From an uncultured Alphaproteobacteria bacterium (GTDB lineage: Bacteria; Pseudomonadota; Alphaproteobacteria; Rs-D84): a stretch of 24,737 bases of DNA. Under the pieces are notes generated by a model that was not told where the DNA came from, did not search any database, and worked only from the letters and a program-made list of their open reading frames with translations. Position 1 is the first letter of the stretch. Each line of letters begins with the position of its first letter. The stretch covers positions 1-24,737 of the forward strand of contig CAMZDE010000011.1 of NCBI GenBank assembly GCA_947305255.1. Direction: 5' to 3'. The position numbers and the translations under genes were made by a program. Shown here piece after piece: positions 13,964-20,985 of this stretch.

Positions 13964-13991
13964 AAAAAAACGCCCAAATGGGCGTTTTTTT
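13964..13991 (-). terminator. Rho-independent terminator of tRNA-Ser
   Basis: AAAAAAACGCCC-AAAT-GGGCGTTTTTTT, 12-bp palindrome directly downstream of the tRNA on the minus strand. U-tracts are present both ways. Confidence 0.88.
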
Positions 13992-13995
13992 ATTG

Positions 13996-14085
13996 TGGCG
14001 GATGGTGAGGGATTCGAACCCCCGGATGAGTTACCCCATCAGCGGTTTTCAAGACCGTCGCATTCGACCGCTCTGCCAACCATCC
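13996..14085 (-). tRNA. tRNA-Ser (anticodon TGA)
   Basis: On the minus strand GGATGGT (14079-14085) pairs with ACCATCC. The anticodon loop CTTGAAA carries TGA (complement of 14049-14051). A class II variable arm, T-arm GGGGG-TTCGAAT-CCCTC and encoded CCA (13996-13998) complete it. It reads UCA and probably other UCN codons. Confidence 0.97.
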
Positions 14086-14109
14086 TAAACTTTTTTCGAC
14101 GGTTCTTTC

Positions 14110-14212
14110 AAACCGGCGGTTTTGGTAATGCGCAAAACTTCGTTTTGCTCTTACCTCGCTTCGCAGTCAAGACCGTCGCATTCGACCGCGGCTTCCAACC
14201 ACCATCGAACTT
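14110..14212 (-). pseudogene. Broken tRNA-Ser copy split by a palindromic insert
   Basis: Bases 14167-14189 repeat exactly 23 bp of tRNA-Ser (14049-14071, anticodon loop to D-arm). The next 20 bp still resemble the D-arm and acceptor region. On the other side GGCGGTTTT (14115-14123) matches the tRNA's opposite anticodon-stem strand. Between them about 43 bp are inserted in the anticodon loop, mostly a hairpin with arms GGTAA..GCAAAAC and GTTTTGC..TTACC (14124-14155). The acceptor pairing and T-arm are lost, so it cannot be a working tRNA. Confidence 0.65.
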
Positions 14213-14246
14213 TGCCACCATAGTTTATCTTTTGACATTCAAAATG

Positions 14247-15077
14247 TCAAATTGTTTCTGATTTTTTTCGTAATGAAAAACAAACAACCCCTGCCCCCAG
14301 TAAAAACAATCCAACTGACAATAACTGGCCCATGGTTAATCCCCAACTGGTGATAAATCCAATTTGTGCGTCTGGTTGGCGGAATTGTTCACAGAAAATA
14401 CGAAACACCGCATAGATCATACATAAAATGCCGCCCAAAGCCCCAGAATACGTTTTCAGTTTTGTTTTATTATACAACAACCACATTATGATAAACAAAA
14501 CAAACCCTTCAAGGGTCGCCTCGTAAAGCGGGCTGGGGTGGCGCGGGAATTGCGGCCCACCAACAAAAATTACGCCCAACGGGGAATCTGTGACGCGCCC
14601 CATTACTTCCATATTTATAAAGTTTGCTATACGTCCCAATCCCAATCCAATTGGCGTCACAACCGCCATTAAATCCAGCATCTTAAACGTGTTTTGGACC
14701 AAAGCCATGCCATTACACTTTTGCGCACGAACAAATAAAATACAGGCAACGATTACACCTAATAATCCGCCATGAAAACTCATTCCGCCATGCCAAACCG
14801 CGAATATTTCAAGTGGGTGTGCGATAAAAAACGAAAAATTATAGAACAAAACATATCCCAATCGACCACCGATAATTACCCCCAACACAATCGCAGTCAA
14901 AAAATCGTCCAACTGTTTTTTATCTAACTTTATTTGTGCATCGCGGCGCGAAACCAGATATTTCAACAAATAAAATCCGATTACAAAACCCGCTATATAC
15001 GCCAACGCATACCAGCGCACAGGCACCCCAAACACTGAAAACGCGACCGGTGAAATTGGATTCATCATAATAGCCAT
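14247..15077 (-). CDS. lgt: Phosphatidylglycerol--prolipoprotein diacylglyceryl transferase
   Basis: Inner-membrane enzyme that moves diacylglycerol from phosphatidylglycerol to the lipobox Cys of prolipoproteins. The 276-aa product has about seven membrane segments. Key motifs are RWYALAYIAGF near 21-31, GGRLGYVLFYN, WHGGMSFHGGLLG (about 94-106) and the Lgt signature GLGRIANFINMEVMGR (about 152-167). HPSPLYEA follows, then FRQPDAQIG near the C-terminus. The start at 15077 has AGGGGG eight nt upstream. Single gene between the tRNA-Ser region and a small hypothetical gene with its own terminator; a 10-bp inverted repeat overlaps its presumed promoter. Confidence 0.96.
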   Translation of the reverse strand: MAIMMNPISPVAFSVFGVPVRWYALAYIAGFVIGFYLLKYLVSRRDAQIKLDKKQLDDFLTAIVLGVIIGGRLGYVLFYNFSFFIAHPLEIFAVWHGGMSFHGGLLGVIVACILFVRAQKCNGMALVQNTFKMLDLMAVVTPIGLGLGRIANFINMEVMGRVTDSPLGVIFVGGPQFPRHPSPLYEATLEGFVLFIIMWLLYNKTKLKTYSGALGGILCMIYAVFRIFCEQFRQPDAQIGFITSWGLTMGQLLSVGLFLLGAGVVCFSLRKKSETI

Positions 15078-15089
15078 TTTCGCAGCCCC

Positions 15090-15134
15090 CTTTTGATATA
15101 TGGGATTTTAATATCAAAAGAATTTTTTTTGCAA
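15090..15134 (-). promoter_or_regulatory. lgt upstream region: extended -10 and inverted repeat
   Basis: On the minus strand TGATATTAA (15108-15116) is an extended -10, with TTGCAA (15129-15134) at a short 15-bp spacing. A perfect 10-bp inverted repeat CTTTTGATAT (15090-15099) / ATATCAAAAG (15111-15120) with an 11-nt gap covers the -10 box and the presumed start site. It is a candidate operator. Confidence 0.5.
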
Positions 15135-15137
15135 TAA

Positions 15138-15168
15138 AAAATTAAAGTCGCGCAAAATGCGCGACTTT
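15138..15168 (-). terminator. Terminator of the 15187 gene
   Basis: AAAGTCGCGC-AAAAT-GCGCGACTTT (15144-15168), perfect 10-bp stem. On the minus strand it is followed by AATTTTTTATT. Confidence 0.87.
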
Positions 15169-15186
15169 GGTTAACAAATACAAAAC

Positions 15187-15513
15187 TTATCTTGAACCAT
15201 ATTTTTCGTCGTATGCAACGATATCTTTGATTCTTTTGTATTCAGCAAATGTTGAATTGCTGATTTTTATATATTTTTTGCAGATTCTGACATACGTATC
15301 AGATGATACAGGTTTGTTCATCGCTGCAATTTGTTTGCCGACGCGTTCTACGTCTGCCGGATTAACATTTTTGCCTTTGGCTATCAAATTATCTAATTCG
15401 CGTTCCAATTCTATTTCGCTTTGGGCAACAAATCTTTTGGAATCTGCGACAACGCTGTACATAGCGCTAACACGTGCAGTTTTCAAAGCATCTTTGTCTA
15501 ACCATCTATTCAT
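15187..15513 (-). CDS. Small hypothetical helical protein
   Basis: Product of 108 aa beginning MNRWLDKDALKTARV. No family recognised. It is hydrophilic and mostly alpha-helical, with charged stretches (SEIELERELDNLIAKGKNVNPADVERVGKQIAAMNKP) and a basic KKYIKISNSTFAEYKRIKDIV near the end; no signal peptide or membrane segment. The start at 15513 is chosen because AAAGGGA lies eight nt upstream and the strong promoter at 15556-15584 places the transcript start near 15549. In-frame ATGs further upstream fall in the promoter. It has its own promoter and terminator, so it is a monocistronic unit that could encode a small cytoplasmic regulator. Confidence 0.7.
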   Translation of the reverse strand: MNRWLDKDALKTARVSAMYSVVADSKRFVAQSEIELERELDNLIAKGKNVNPADVERVGKQIAAMNKPVSSDTYVRICKKYIKISNSTFAEYKRIKDIVAYDEKYGSR

Positions 15514-15555
15514 TTTTGCATTCCCTTTGGTTGGTTGATTGTTATCTTTGCACAT

Positions 15556-15584
15556 AATATAATTGACAAATATTGTTTTGTCAA
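15556..15584 (-). promoter_or_regulatory. Strong promoter with overlapping operator-like dyad
   Basis: Minus strand: consensus TTGACA (15579-15584), 17 bp, TATATT (15556-15561). A perfect inverted repeat TTGACAAA-N6-TTTGTCAA (15563-15584) spans the -35 box and spacer, the usual place for a repressor site. Confidence 0.78.
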
Positions 15585-15619
15585 GTATTAAAATCAAAAA
15601 ATTATCTTTTCGTTATCGC

Positions 15620-15648
15620 TTGAATTATTTTTATCACTGTATTATATT
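15620..15648 (+). promoter_or_regulatory. Promoter of the BI-1/ferredoxin unit
   Basis: TTGAAT (15620-15625), 17 bp, TATATT (15643-15648). The AAAGGAG ribosome binding site follows at 15655-15661. Confidence 0.65.
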
Positions 15649-15668
15649 TCCCACAAAGGAGAATTATC

Positions 15669-16379
15669 ATGACACAAAAACAAAATATTTTGTCTAAAAA
15701 TCAGCGCTCTGGCGGCATAGAATCATATTTCCGTCGCATATTTGGATTGATGGCGGCGGCGGTCGGTATAACCGGATTGACAACGTTTGTTATGCTGATA
15801 ACCGGTGGTTGGATGGCCTTGATACATAATGGGGGGCTGTCTGGGGCATATTATTTGATTGCGTTTGGCGGATTGGCATTATCGCTTTGGGCCCAAGCGC
15901 GCGCATTCCATATGCGTCCACGCAGCGCGATGTGGTTGCTGTTTTTATATTCTGTGTTAATGGGTATTGTTATAACACCATTGGTTTTGGTATCCAGTCC
16001 GATATCAATATTATTGGCAATCGTTTTGGCCGCAATTATGTTCGTATGCATGACATTATTCGGTTATAAAACCGTCAAAGACTTATCTTTCTTGGGAACA
16101 TTTTTGTTCCTTGGTATGATTGGATTAATCTTGGTCGGTGTCGTTTCTATATTCGTTCCATTGGGCGCGACATTTAACACTATCGTGTGTTTAATCGGTG
16201 TATTGGTGTTTGCGCTGTTTGCAGCCTATGATATGCAAAACCTGAAAAACGCGTATTACGTGTTGGGCGGCGACGGCGACACAAAAAATCAACTGGCGGT
16301 ATTGGGTGCTTTGCACATGTATATTTCATTTATCGCCCTGTTTGAATATATTTTAAGTTTATTAAATAGTCGTAATTAA
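15669..16379 (+). CDS. Bax inhibitor-1/YccA family membrane protein
   Basis: Product of 236 aa, an inner-membrane protein with about seven hydrophobic segments between residues 22 and 232 after a polar N-terminus. Typical family features are the early arginines before TM1 (YFRRIFGLMAAAVGITGLTTFV), a Phe/Gly-rich middle (FGYKTVKDLSFLGTFLFLGMIGLIL), FALFAAYDMQNLK and the C-terminal GALHMYISFIALFEYILSLL. Relatives (YccA, YbhL, BsYetJ) act as proton-sensitive calcium leak channels or as FtsH modulators; which applies here cannot be told. It lies 22 nt before the ferredoxin gene and is probably co-transcribed with it. Confidence 0.92.
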   Translation: MTQKQNILSKNQRSGGIESYFRRIFGLMAAAVGITGLTTFVMLITGGWMALIHNGGLSGAYYLIAFGGLALSLWAQARAFHMRPRSAMWLLFLYSVLMGIVITPLVLVSSPISILLAIVLAAIMFVCMTLFGYKTVKDLSFLGTFLFLGMIGLILVGVVSIFVPLGATFNTIVCLIGVLVFALFAAYDMQNLKNAYYVLGGDGDTKNQLAVLGALHMYISFIALFEYILSLLNSRN

Positions 16380-16401
16380 AAAGAACAAAAGGAAAAATAA
16401 A

Positions 16402-16584
16402 ATGGCTTATAAAATAGATCAAAATAAATGTATTGGTTGTCATTCTTGTATGGGGGTGTGTCCTGCGATGGCTATCGTTGATGCACCGAATGGAAAATGC
16501 CAAATTGATAAAACAAAATGTATGGGTTGCGGCACATGTGCGTCGATTTGCCCAATGTCTGCGATTGCGCCAGATAACGATTAA
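16402..16584 (+). CDS. 2[4Fe-4S] ferredoxin
   Basis: Cytoplasmic electron carrier of 60 aa. Two CxxCxxCxxxCP clusters are visible: Cys10, 13, 16, 20 and Cys40, 43, 46, 50, each followed by Pro. A ninth Cys at 33 is extra. The two halves are internally repeated, as in clostridial-type ferredoxins. AAAGGAAA lies upstream of the start. Too short to be a subunit with its own catalytic part. Likely partners (a pyruvate:ferredoxin oxidoreductase, hydrogenase or radical enzyme) are not in the window. It hints at an anaerobic or microaerobic lifestyle. Confidence 0.93.
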   Translation: MAYKIDQNKCIGCHSCMGVCPAMAIVDAPNGKCQIDKTKCMGCGTCASICPMSAIAPDND

Positions 16585-16588
16585 TGGG

Positions 16589-16616
16589 TTGCAAATTCAT
16601 AAAAACAGTATAAAAT
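16589..16616 (+). promoter_or_regulatory. Possible promoter of glyS
   Basis: TTGCAA (16589-16594), 16 bp, TAAAAT (16611-16616), in the 65-nt gap after the ferredoxin gene. A weak match; co-transcription with the upstream genes is also possible. Confidence 0.4.
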
Positions 16617-16649
16617 ATTGGCAAAAACAGATATGAACAGGGGTTTAAT

Positions 16650-18014
16650 ATGCCGGCAAAAAATGTAAATGATATTATCGCACTTTGCAAACGTCGTGGT
16701 TTTATTTTCACAGGTTCTGAAATTTATGGTGGTCTGGGCGGCGCCTATGATTATGGTCCATACGGTGTTGAAATGATGCGCAATATTCGAAACGCGTGGT
16801 GGAATACTATGATTTATTCCAGAAACGATATCGAAGGTTTGGACGCGTCATTGATTACCAATCGTTTGATGTGGAAATATTCTGGCCACGAAGGCAGTTT
16901 TTCTGACCCACTTGTTGAATGTAAAAAATGCGGCGCCCGTATGCGTCAAGATAAAATGAAAGACCCAACAAAATGCGATAATTGTGGCAGCACAGACATA
17001 ACCGAACCACGCGCGTATCAATTAATGATGGGATTGTCGATTGGTGCAATGGCGAATGGCGAAATAAATGCGTATCTGCGTCCTGAAACTGCGACGACCA
17101 CTTATGTCAATTTCAAAAATGTTTTGGATTCAAAACCACATAAATTGCCATTTGGGATTGCCCAGATTGGCAAGGCTTTCCGTAACGAAATTTCACCACG
17201 CGGATTTGTTTTCCGTATGCGTGAATTTGAACAGGCAGAAATGCAATATTTCGTTAACCCAAGCGAAGATGAAAAATATTTTGAATATTGGAAATCCGCA
17301 CGTATGAATTGGTGGGAAAATGTTATGGGCATTCCGGCCGATAAATTGCGTTTCATGCCTCACGAAAAATTAGCACACTATGCCAAAGCGGCGGTTGATA
17401 TCGAATATAAATTCCCTGATGGATTTGACGAAGTCGAAGGTGTTCACAATCGTCAAGATTTCGATTTAGGTTCGCATACAAAATCACAAAACGAATTCAA
17501 ATTGTCGGCGCATGTTATGGAAAACAAAGATTCCACGACTAAATTGTCTTATTCTGATGCACAATCTGGTGAAAACTTTGTCCCATATGTTATCGAAACT
17601 GCAATGGGTGTGAACCGTGCTATGTTTGCCGCAATGATAGAAGCATACGACGACGAAGATTTAGGCGACGGCAAAACACGTACTGTGTTGAAATTAAAGC
17701 CATGGTTATCACCGGTTAAGGCCGCGGTTATTCCTCTGGTTCGTAATGTCCCAGAAATTGTTGATTTATCAAACAAAATCGTAGATGATTTGCGCAAATT
17801 GGGCATCGGCAAAATAGAATTGGAAAATTCAGGCAATATTGGTAAAAATTATCGCCGTCATGATGAAATCGGAACACCGGTTTGCATAACCGTTGACCAC
17901 CAAACATTGGACGACGGCACTGTCACTTTGCGTCATCGCGATACTATGGAACAAGAGCGTATAAAACTGGACGATATTGTAAAACGCGTTCTGGAAATCG
18001 TGACACAAAAATAA
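16650..18014 (+). CDS. glyS: Glycine--tRNA ligase, alpha2 (eukaryote/archaea-like) type
   Basis: Class II synthetase that charges tRNA-Gly. The 454-aa single-chain form is the homodimeric type, not the alpha2beta2 GlyQ/GlyS form. Motif 1 region GGLGGAYDYGPYGVEMMRNI (27-46). A zinc-ribbon-like insert has Cys91, Cys94, Cys109 and Cys112. RPETA (about 144) and motif 2 FRNEISPRGFVFRMREFEQAEMQYF follow. The GVHNRQDFDLGSH segment, motif 3 PYVIETAMGVNRAMFA and a C-terminal anticodon-binding domain with VIPLVRN and YRRHDEIGTPVCITVD complete it. AGGGG precedes the start. The small Cys-rich gene follows 56 nt downstream. Confidence 0.96.
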   Translation: MPAKNVNDIIALCKRRGFIFTGSEIYGGLGGAYDYGPYGVEMMRNIRNAWWNTMIYSRNDIEGLDASLITNRLMWKYSGHEGSFSDPLVECKKCGARMRQDKMKDPTKCDNCGSTDITEPRAYQLMMGLSIGAMANGEINAYLRPETATTTYVNFKNVLDSKPHKLPFGIAQIGKAFRNEISPRGFVFRMREFEQAEMQYFVNPSEDEKYFEYWKSARMNWWENVMGIPADKLRFMPHEKLAHYAKAAVDIEYKFPDGFDEVEGVHNRQDFDLGSHTKSQNEFKLSAHVMENKDSTTKLSYSDAQSGENFVPYVIETAMGVNRAMFAAMIEAYDDEDLGDGKTRTVLKLKPWLSPVKAAVIPLVRNVPEIVDLSNKIVDDLRKLGIGKIELENSGNIGKNYRRHDEIGTPVCITVDHQTLDDGTVTLRHRDTMEQERIKLDDIVKRVLEIVTQK

Positions 18015-18070
18015 GTATCGAAAAATCCGTTTGCGAGCAGAGAATGTAACACGAAGCAAAAGGATACAAA

Positions 18071-18484
18071 ATGTCAATTAACGTAACTTTGACCAATCTG
18101 CCGAACGGCAATGAAAAACCAACTACATTGAATTTGGGGTCGATTTCAGAAAAAAAGAAACAATATTTTGTGAATCATGTTTTGCAAATCAACCCAAAAG
18201 ATAACGAAGGCGATAATCATACATGCTGTTTTAATTTATACTATGATCAAAATGCTGTTCGTATTTCACCGTATGACGAACCTAAAACATGGCAACCGTT
18301 TAATCAAAAAAATGATGAAAAAGAATTGGTTATCGAAATGATTCCTTTTTCCAAAGAAAGCTGTGGTTCATGGGCAAATTATCATTGTCCAATGTGTTTG
18401 GCATCTGGCGAATGCAAATCACCTTTCATCAAAAAATACATTGGTGAATTTTTATTTTCTAAAAAATATAAGTCAGAAAGATAA
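18071..18484 (+). CDS. Small hypothetical protein with C-terminal Cys cluster
   Basis: Product of 137 aa, not recognised. No signal peptide. The N-terminal 90 residues look like a compact beta-rich domain (INVTLTNLPNG, CCFNLYYDQNAVRISPYDEP, LVIEMIPFS). The C-terminal part has Cys98, Cys106, Cys109 and Cys115 (CGSWANYHCPMCLASGEC), a spacing compatible with a zinc or iron-sulphur site, and ends with basic residues. AAAAGGA precedes the start. It follows glyS with no terminator between and is closed by the terminator at 18483, so it is probably co-transcribed. It could be a small metal-binding cytoplasmic protein. Confidence 0.7.
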   Translation: MSINVTLTNLPNGNEKPTTLNLGSISEKKKQYFVNHVLQINPKDNEGDNHTCCFNLYYDQNAVRISPYDEPKTWQPFNQKNDEKELVIEMIPFSKESCGSWANYHCPMCLASGECKSPFIKKYIGEFLFSKKYKSER

Positions 18485-18512
18485 AAAAGCCGCCGTTTTG
18501 GCGGTTTTTTTA
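18483..18512 (+). terminator. Rho-independent terminator after the 18071 gene
   Basis: A6-GCCGCC / GGCGGT-T6 hairpin around loop GTTTT, followed by T-rich sequence. Confidence 0.88.
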
Positions 18513-18565
18513 TCTATGATTTTTTTCTTACATATTTCGCGCCACGTGTCAAGATAATTTATATT

Positions 18566-18594
18566 TTGACATATGCGATGATATGTTTCACAAT
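18566..18594 (+). promoter_or_regulatory. Putative promoter of the 18743 gene
   Basis: A consensus TTGACA (18566-18571) has CACAAT (18589-18594) 17 bp on as a moderate -10. This predicts a leader of about 140 nt. Confidence 0.5.
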
Positions 18595-18621
18595 TACCAC
18601 GTTATATCACAAAGCACACTA

Positions 18622-18720
18622 TTGCCAATAATGGGTGGTGTGGATATGACACCAATCTTGCCAAGAATGGGGGTTGGTTATTTCATCAAAAAATCCCCCC
18701 TTTGCACAATGCTTCGGGGG
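18622..18720 (+). other. Structured 5' leader of the 18743 porin-like gene
   Basis: Two direct repeats of the form TTGCCAAnAATGGG lie at 18622-18638 and 18658-18674. Between them is a hairpin GGTGT/ACACC (18637-18653). GGGGG (18669-18673) and GGGGG (18716-18720) can each pair with CCCCCC (18695-18700), giving alternative hairpins just before the AAGGAG site at 18731. No coding potential is seen. Confidence 0.5.
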
Positions 18721-18742
18721 ACAAGCAAAAAAGGAGTAATAG

Positions 18743-19732
18743 ATGAAAAAATCTTTGAAACATTTGGTTGCTGTGACTGCATCTGTAATTTCAACTGGCG
18801 CAATTGCTGCAAACCTTGAAAATCCGCTTTACATGCCAAAAAGCAACGAAGCATATATCAAAGTCGGCGCCGCTATAATGGGCAAAAGTGTCGAAGGAAC
18901 ACAAGCAACAAACAGAAAACACAGGGGCGGCGATGTAGAATTTCCTGTGTGGCGTTTCACTGGTGATTTGGGATACGGCATCACAGACAGATTGGACGTT
19001 CACGGACGTTTCGGTTACACCAAAGATGGTGAAATAGACCGCAAAGGTATGCACCGTGGTCGTCTTGGTTTAACATTCCGTGCATTAACCGAAGATTACC
19101 CAGTTATTTGGGATTTGTATGCCGATGCATATTTGTCCGGTCTTACCCCGATGAAGGGAAGTTACACATCGGAAGGTTTTAATTTCAGCAATTATTCTAA
19201 CGGTCGTTGGGGCGCAATTGTTGGAACACGTTTTGGAAAAACATGGGATAAATTCACATTGGCTGCGCATATCGAATATTTGCAGACATTTGGAAACCAC
19301 AATAACAAAATTAAATTAGATATTCCTGCTTTGGCTGGATTGTTCCAAACGGATGAATTGTCTGTTGATTTGCGTTCAACACACGAAGGAACCGCAGGTT
19401 TTGATATGATGTATCAGGCAAATGAAAAATGGTCTTTCGGTGCCGGGTTTGAATACGTTGAACACTATAACAATGGGGTTAAGGGTATTCACACACAATT
19501 GCCAGATAATACATCAGCACAAGCGATGGCGCAAAAGTTGTTGGCAGAAACTAACAACATGAAAGATGGTTGGGATGAATACATATTCAAGATAAATGCG
19601 GCATACCAAATGACAGAATCTCTTCAATTGGCGACATTCTTTGAATATACGTTTGATGATGCTCAGCCTATGTCTCAAAATGCGACAGATTTCAAAATGG
19701 AATGGGGTGTTCGTTTGAACGCGAGATTCTAA
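18743..19732 (+). CDS. Outer-membrane beta-barrel protein
   Basis: Product of 329 aa. The signal peptide (1-23) has cleavage near AIA/AN. The mature part is made of alternating amphipathic strands with turn-rich links (GDLGYGITDRLDVHGRFGYT, RLGLTFRAL, GRWGAIVGTRFGKTWDKFTLAAHIEYLQTFG, FGAGFEYVEHY, LQLATFFEYTF) and ends WGVRLNARF. A terminal Phe is typical of BAM-assembled barrels. Strand content suggests a barrel of 12-14 strands; family not identified. It has a strong AAGGAG site, a long structured leader and its own terminator, so it may be well expressed and regulated after transcription starts. Confidence 0.8.
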   Translation: MKKSLKHLVAVTASVISTGAIAANLENPLYMPKSNEAYIKVGAAIMGKSVEGTQATNRKHRGGDVEFPVWRFTGDLGYGITDRLDVHGRFGYTKDGEIDRKGMHRGRLGLTFRALTEDYPVIWDLYADAYLSGLTPMKGSYTSEGFNFSNYSNGRWGAIVGTRFGKTWDKFTLAAHIEYLQTFGNHNNKIKLDIPALAGLFQTDELSVDLRSTHEGTAGFDMMYQANEKWSFGAGFEYVEHYNNGVKGIHTQLPDNTSAQAMAQKLLAETNNMKDGWDEYIFKINAAYQMTESLQLATFFEYTFDDAQPMSQNATDFKMEWGVRLNARF

Positions 19733-19761
19733 GAACAAAACAAAATAAATTTATATTGGAC

Positions 19762-19797
19762 AAAATTGCACCCGTTTCGGGTGCAATTTTTATTTTA
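19762..19797 (+). terminator. Rho-independent terminator after the 18743 gene
   Basis: Perfect 13-bp hairpin AAAATTGCACCCG-TTT-CGGGTGCAATTTT followed by T-rich sequence. Confidence 0.95.
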
Positions 19798-19840
19798 TTT
19801 AACAAAAATGTTTTTAACGCTTTTTTTGATGGCTAATTTA

Positions 19841-19849
19841 TGATATAAT
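19841..19849 (+). promoter_or_regulatory. Extended -10 promoter of the 19876 gene
   Basis: TGATATAAT, as at five other units here. No convincing -35. Transcript start is predicted near 19856, about 20 nt before the ATG. Confidence 0.65.
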
Positions 19850-19875
19850 ATATTCATAAGAAAGATGTAGGAAAC

Positions 19876-20976
19876 ATGAAAAAAATCAGTTTTTTCGCCG
19901 TTTTTGCGGGAATAATGGCATCGATGCCGTGTGTGGTGGATGCTGCGTATCCTGTGTTTAATCCACAACAATTATCCAATCAGGGTTATGTTGTGAACAC
20001 ACAATATATGACACAACCAACAACAACTATGACCGGTCAGGGCACAAATATCACATCGCAACAGTTGGCGGCGGCATCTGCGACAAATGGTCGTCCAATG
20101 GCGGCAACAAATCCAAATCGCGTAACCGGCTCTTTGCCGCGCGTAGGGTCGTCTGCAACAAATGCCGGACGTCAATATTATCAATCGGCTGATTATGATA
20201 GATTGGCAGAAAGCGGATTGTATATTGGGTTGTCTGCGGCATATAGCACGATGATAAAAGGGCAAATGTCGGCCGATTATGCCAGTGATCCGGCGGGTTA
20301 TTTGGCCCCAGGGTCATTCCGTGCATCTGACATCCAAAGCGATACTGTAATTCCATTCCAAGTTTCTGTGGGTGCCGCGATAAATAGCGATATTCGCGTT
20401 GATTTTTCTTTCTTGCGCTATACAGGAATGTCGTATGCTAGCAACGTCCAAACATCAACTGGCGATGGTGGATTTGCAGATGCCAGTGTCAGCGGCGGTG
20501 CAATTACATCAAATTCTACGATGTTGAACGTTTATTATAATATCGATTCTTTCACCGGCTATATGGCGGGCGGCGCATTACGTCCATATGTGGGTGCCGG
20601 TGTTGGTTTGGCATTAAATACTATTGCTGATTATGTTGTCTTAGACCCTGGTCCATACGATGATTATGACGTGAATGGTTTGCCGATTCAGGTCTTTGAT
20701 ATCGAAGCATACCATAATGGCGGCACGATGGAACAATTGGCATTTAATCTGGAAGCCGGCGTCACAACAGATATGAAAGATGGATTAAAACTGGATTTCT
20801 TTGTCAGATACGCAAATTTAGGTAAAGTAAAAACATCTGGGTCTGTCGTCATAGCACAGGCTGAGATGGGTGAAAGCGGCGACATATACGATTCTACGAT
20901 GCATTATATCAATTGGTTCGAAAGCGGTAGATTGAATTCGTTAGATGTCGGGGCGCGTGTAAGATTAGAATTTTAA
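19876..20976 (+). CDS. Outer-membrane beta-barrel, surface-antigen-like protein
   Basis: Product of 366 aa. The signal peptide (1-23) has cleavage near VDA/AY. A low-complexity Thr/Gln/Asn/Ala linker spans 24-100. A barrel of roughly eight strands begins at SGLYIGLSAAYSTMIKGQ and includes IPFQVSVGAAINSDIRVDFSFLRY, LNVYYNID, RPYVGAGVGLALNTI, LAFNLEAGVTTDMKDGLKLDFFVRYANLG and the terminal LDVGARVRLEF. The layout resembles OmpA-like barrels (OMP_b-brl) and the P44/Msp2-type surface antigens of Rickettsiales; the exact family is uncertain. The long disordered N-terminal extension is unusual and could reach the periplasmic wall. The next gene starts nine nt after its stop. Confidence 0.8.
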   Translation: MKKISFFAVFAGIMASMPCVVDAAYPVFNPQQLSNQGYVVNTQYMTQPTTTMTGQGTNITSQQLAAASATNGRPMAATNPNRVTGSLPRVGSSATNAGRQYYQSADYDRLAESGLYIGLSAAYSTMIKGQMSADYASDPAGYLAPGSFRASDIQSDTVIPFQVSVGAAINSDIRVDFSFLRYTGMSYASNVQTSTGDGGFADASVSGGAITSNSTMLNVYYNIDSFTGYMAGGALRPYVGAGVGLALNTIADYVVLDPGPYDDYDVNGLPIQVFDIEAYHNGGTMEQLAFNLEAGVTTDMKDGLKLDFFVRYANLGKVKTSGSVVIAQAEMGESGDIYDSTMHYINWFESGRLNSLDVGARVRLEF

Positions 20977-20985
20977 CAAAAAGCC

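Noticed and set aside
13818..14261. Plus-strand open frame of 147 codons
   Set aside because: It crosses the repeat core, the tRNA-Ser gene and the broken tRNA copy; the protein has no sensible composition.
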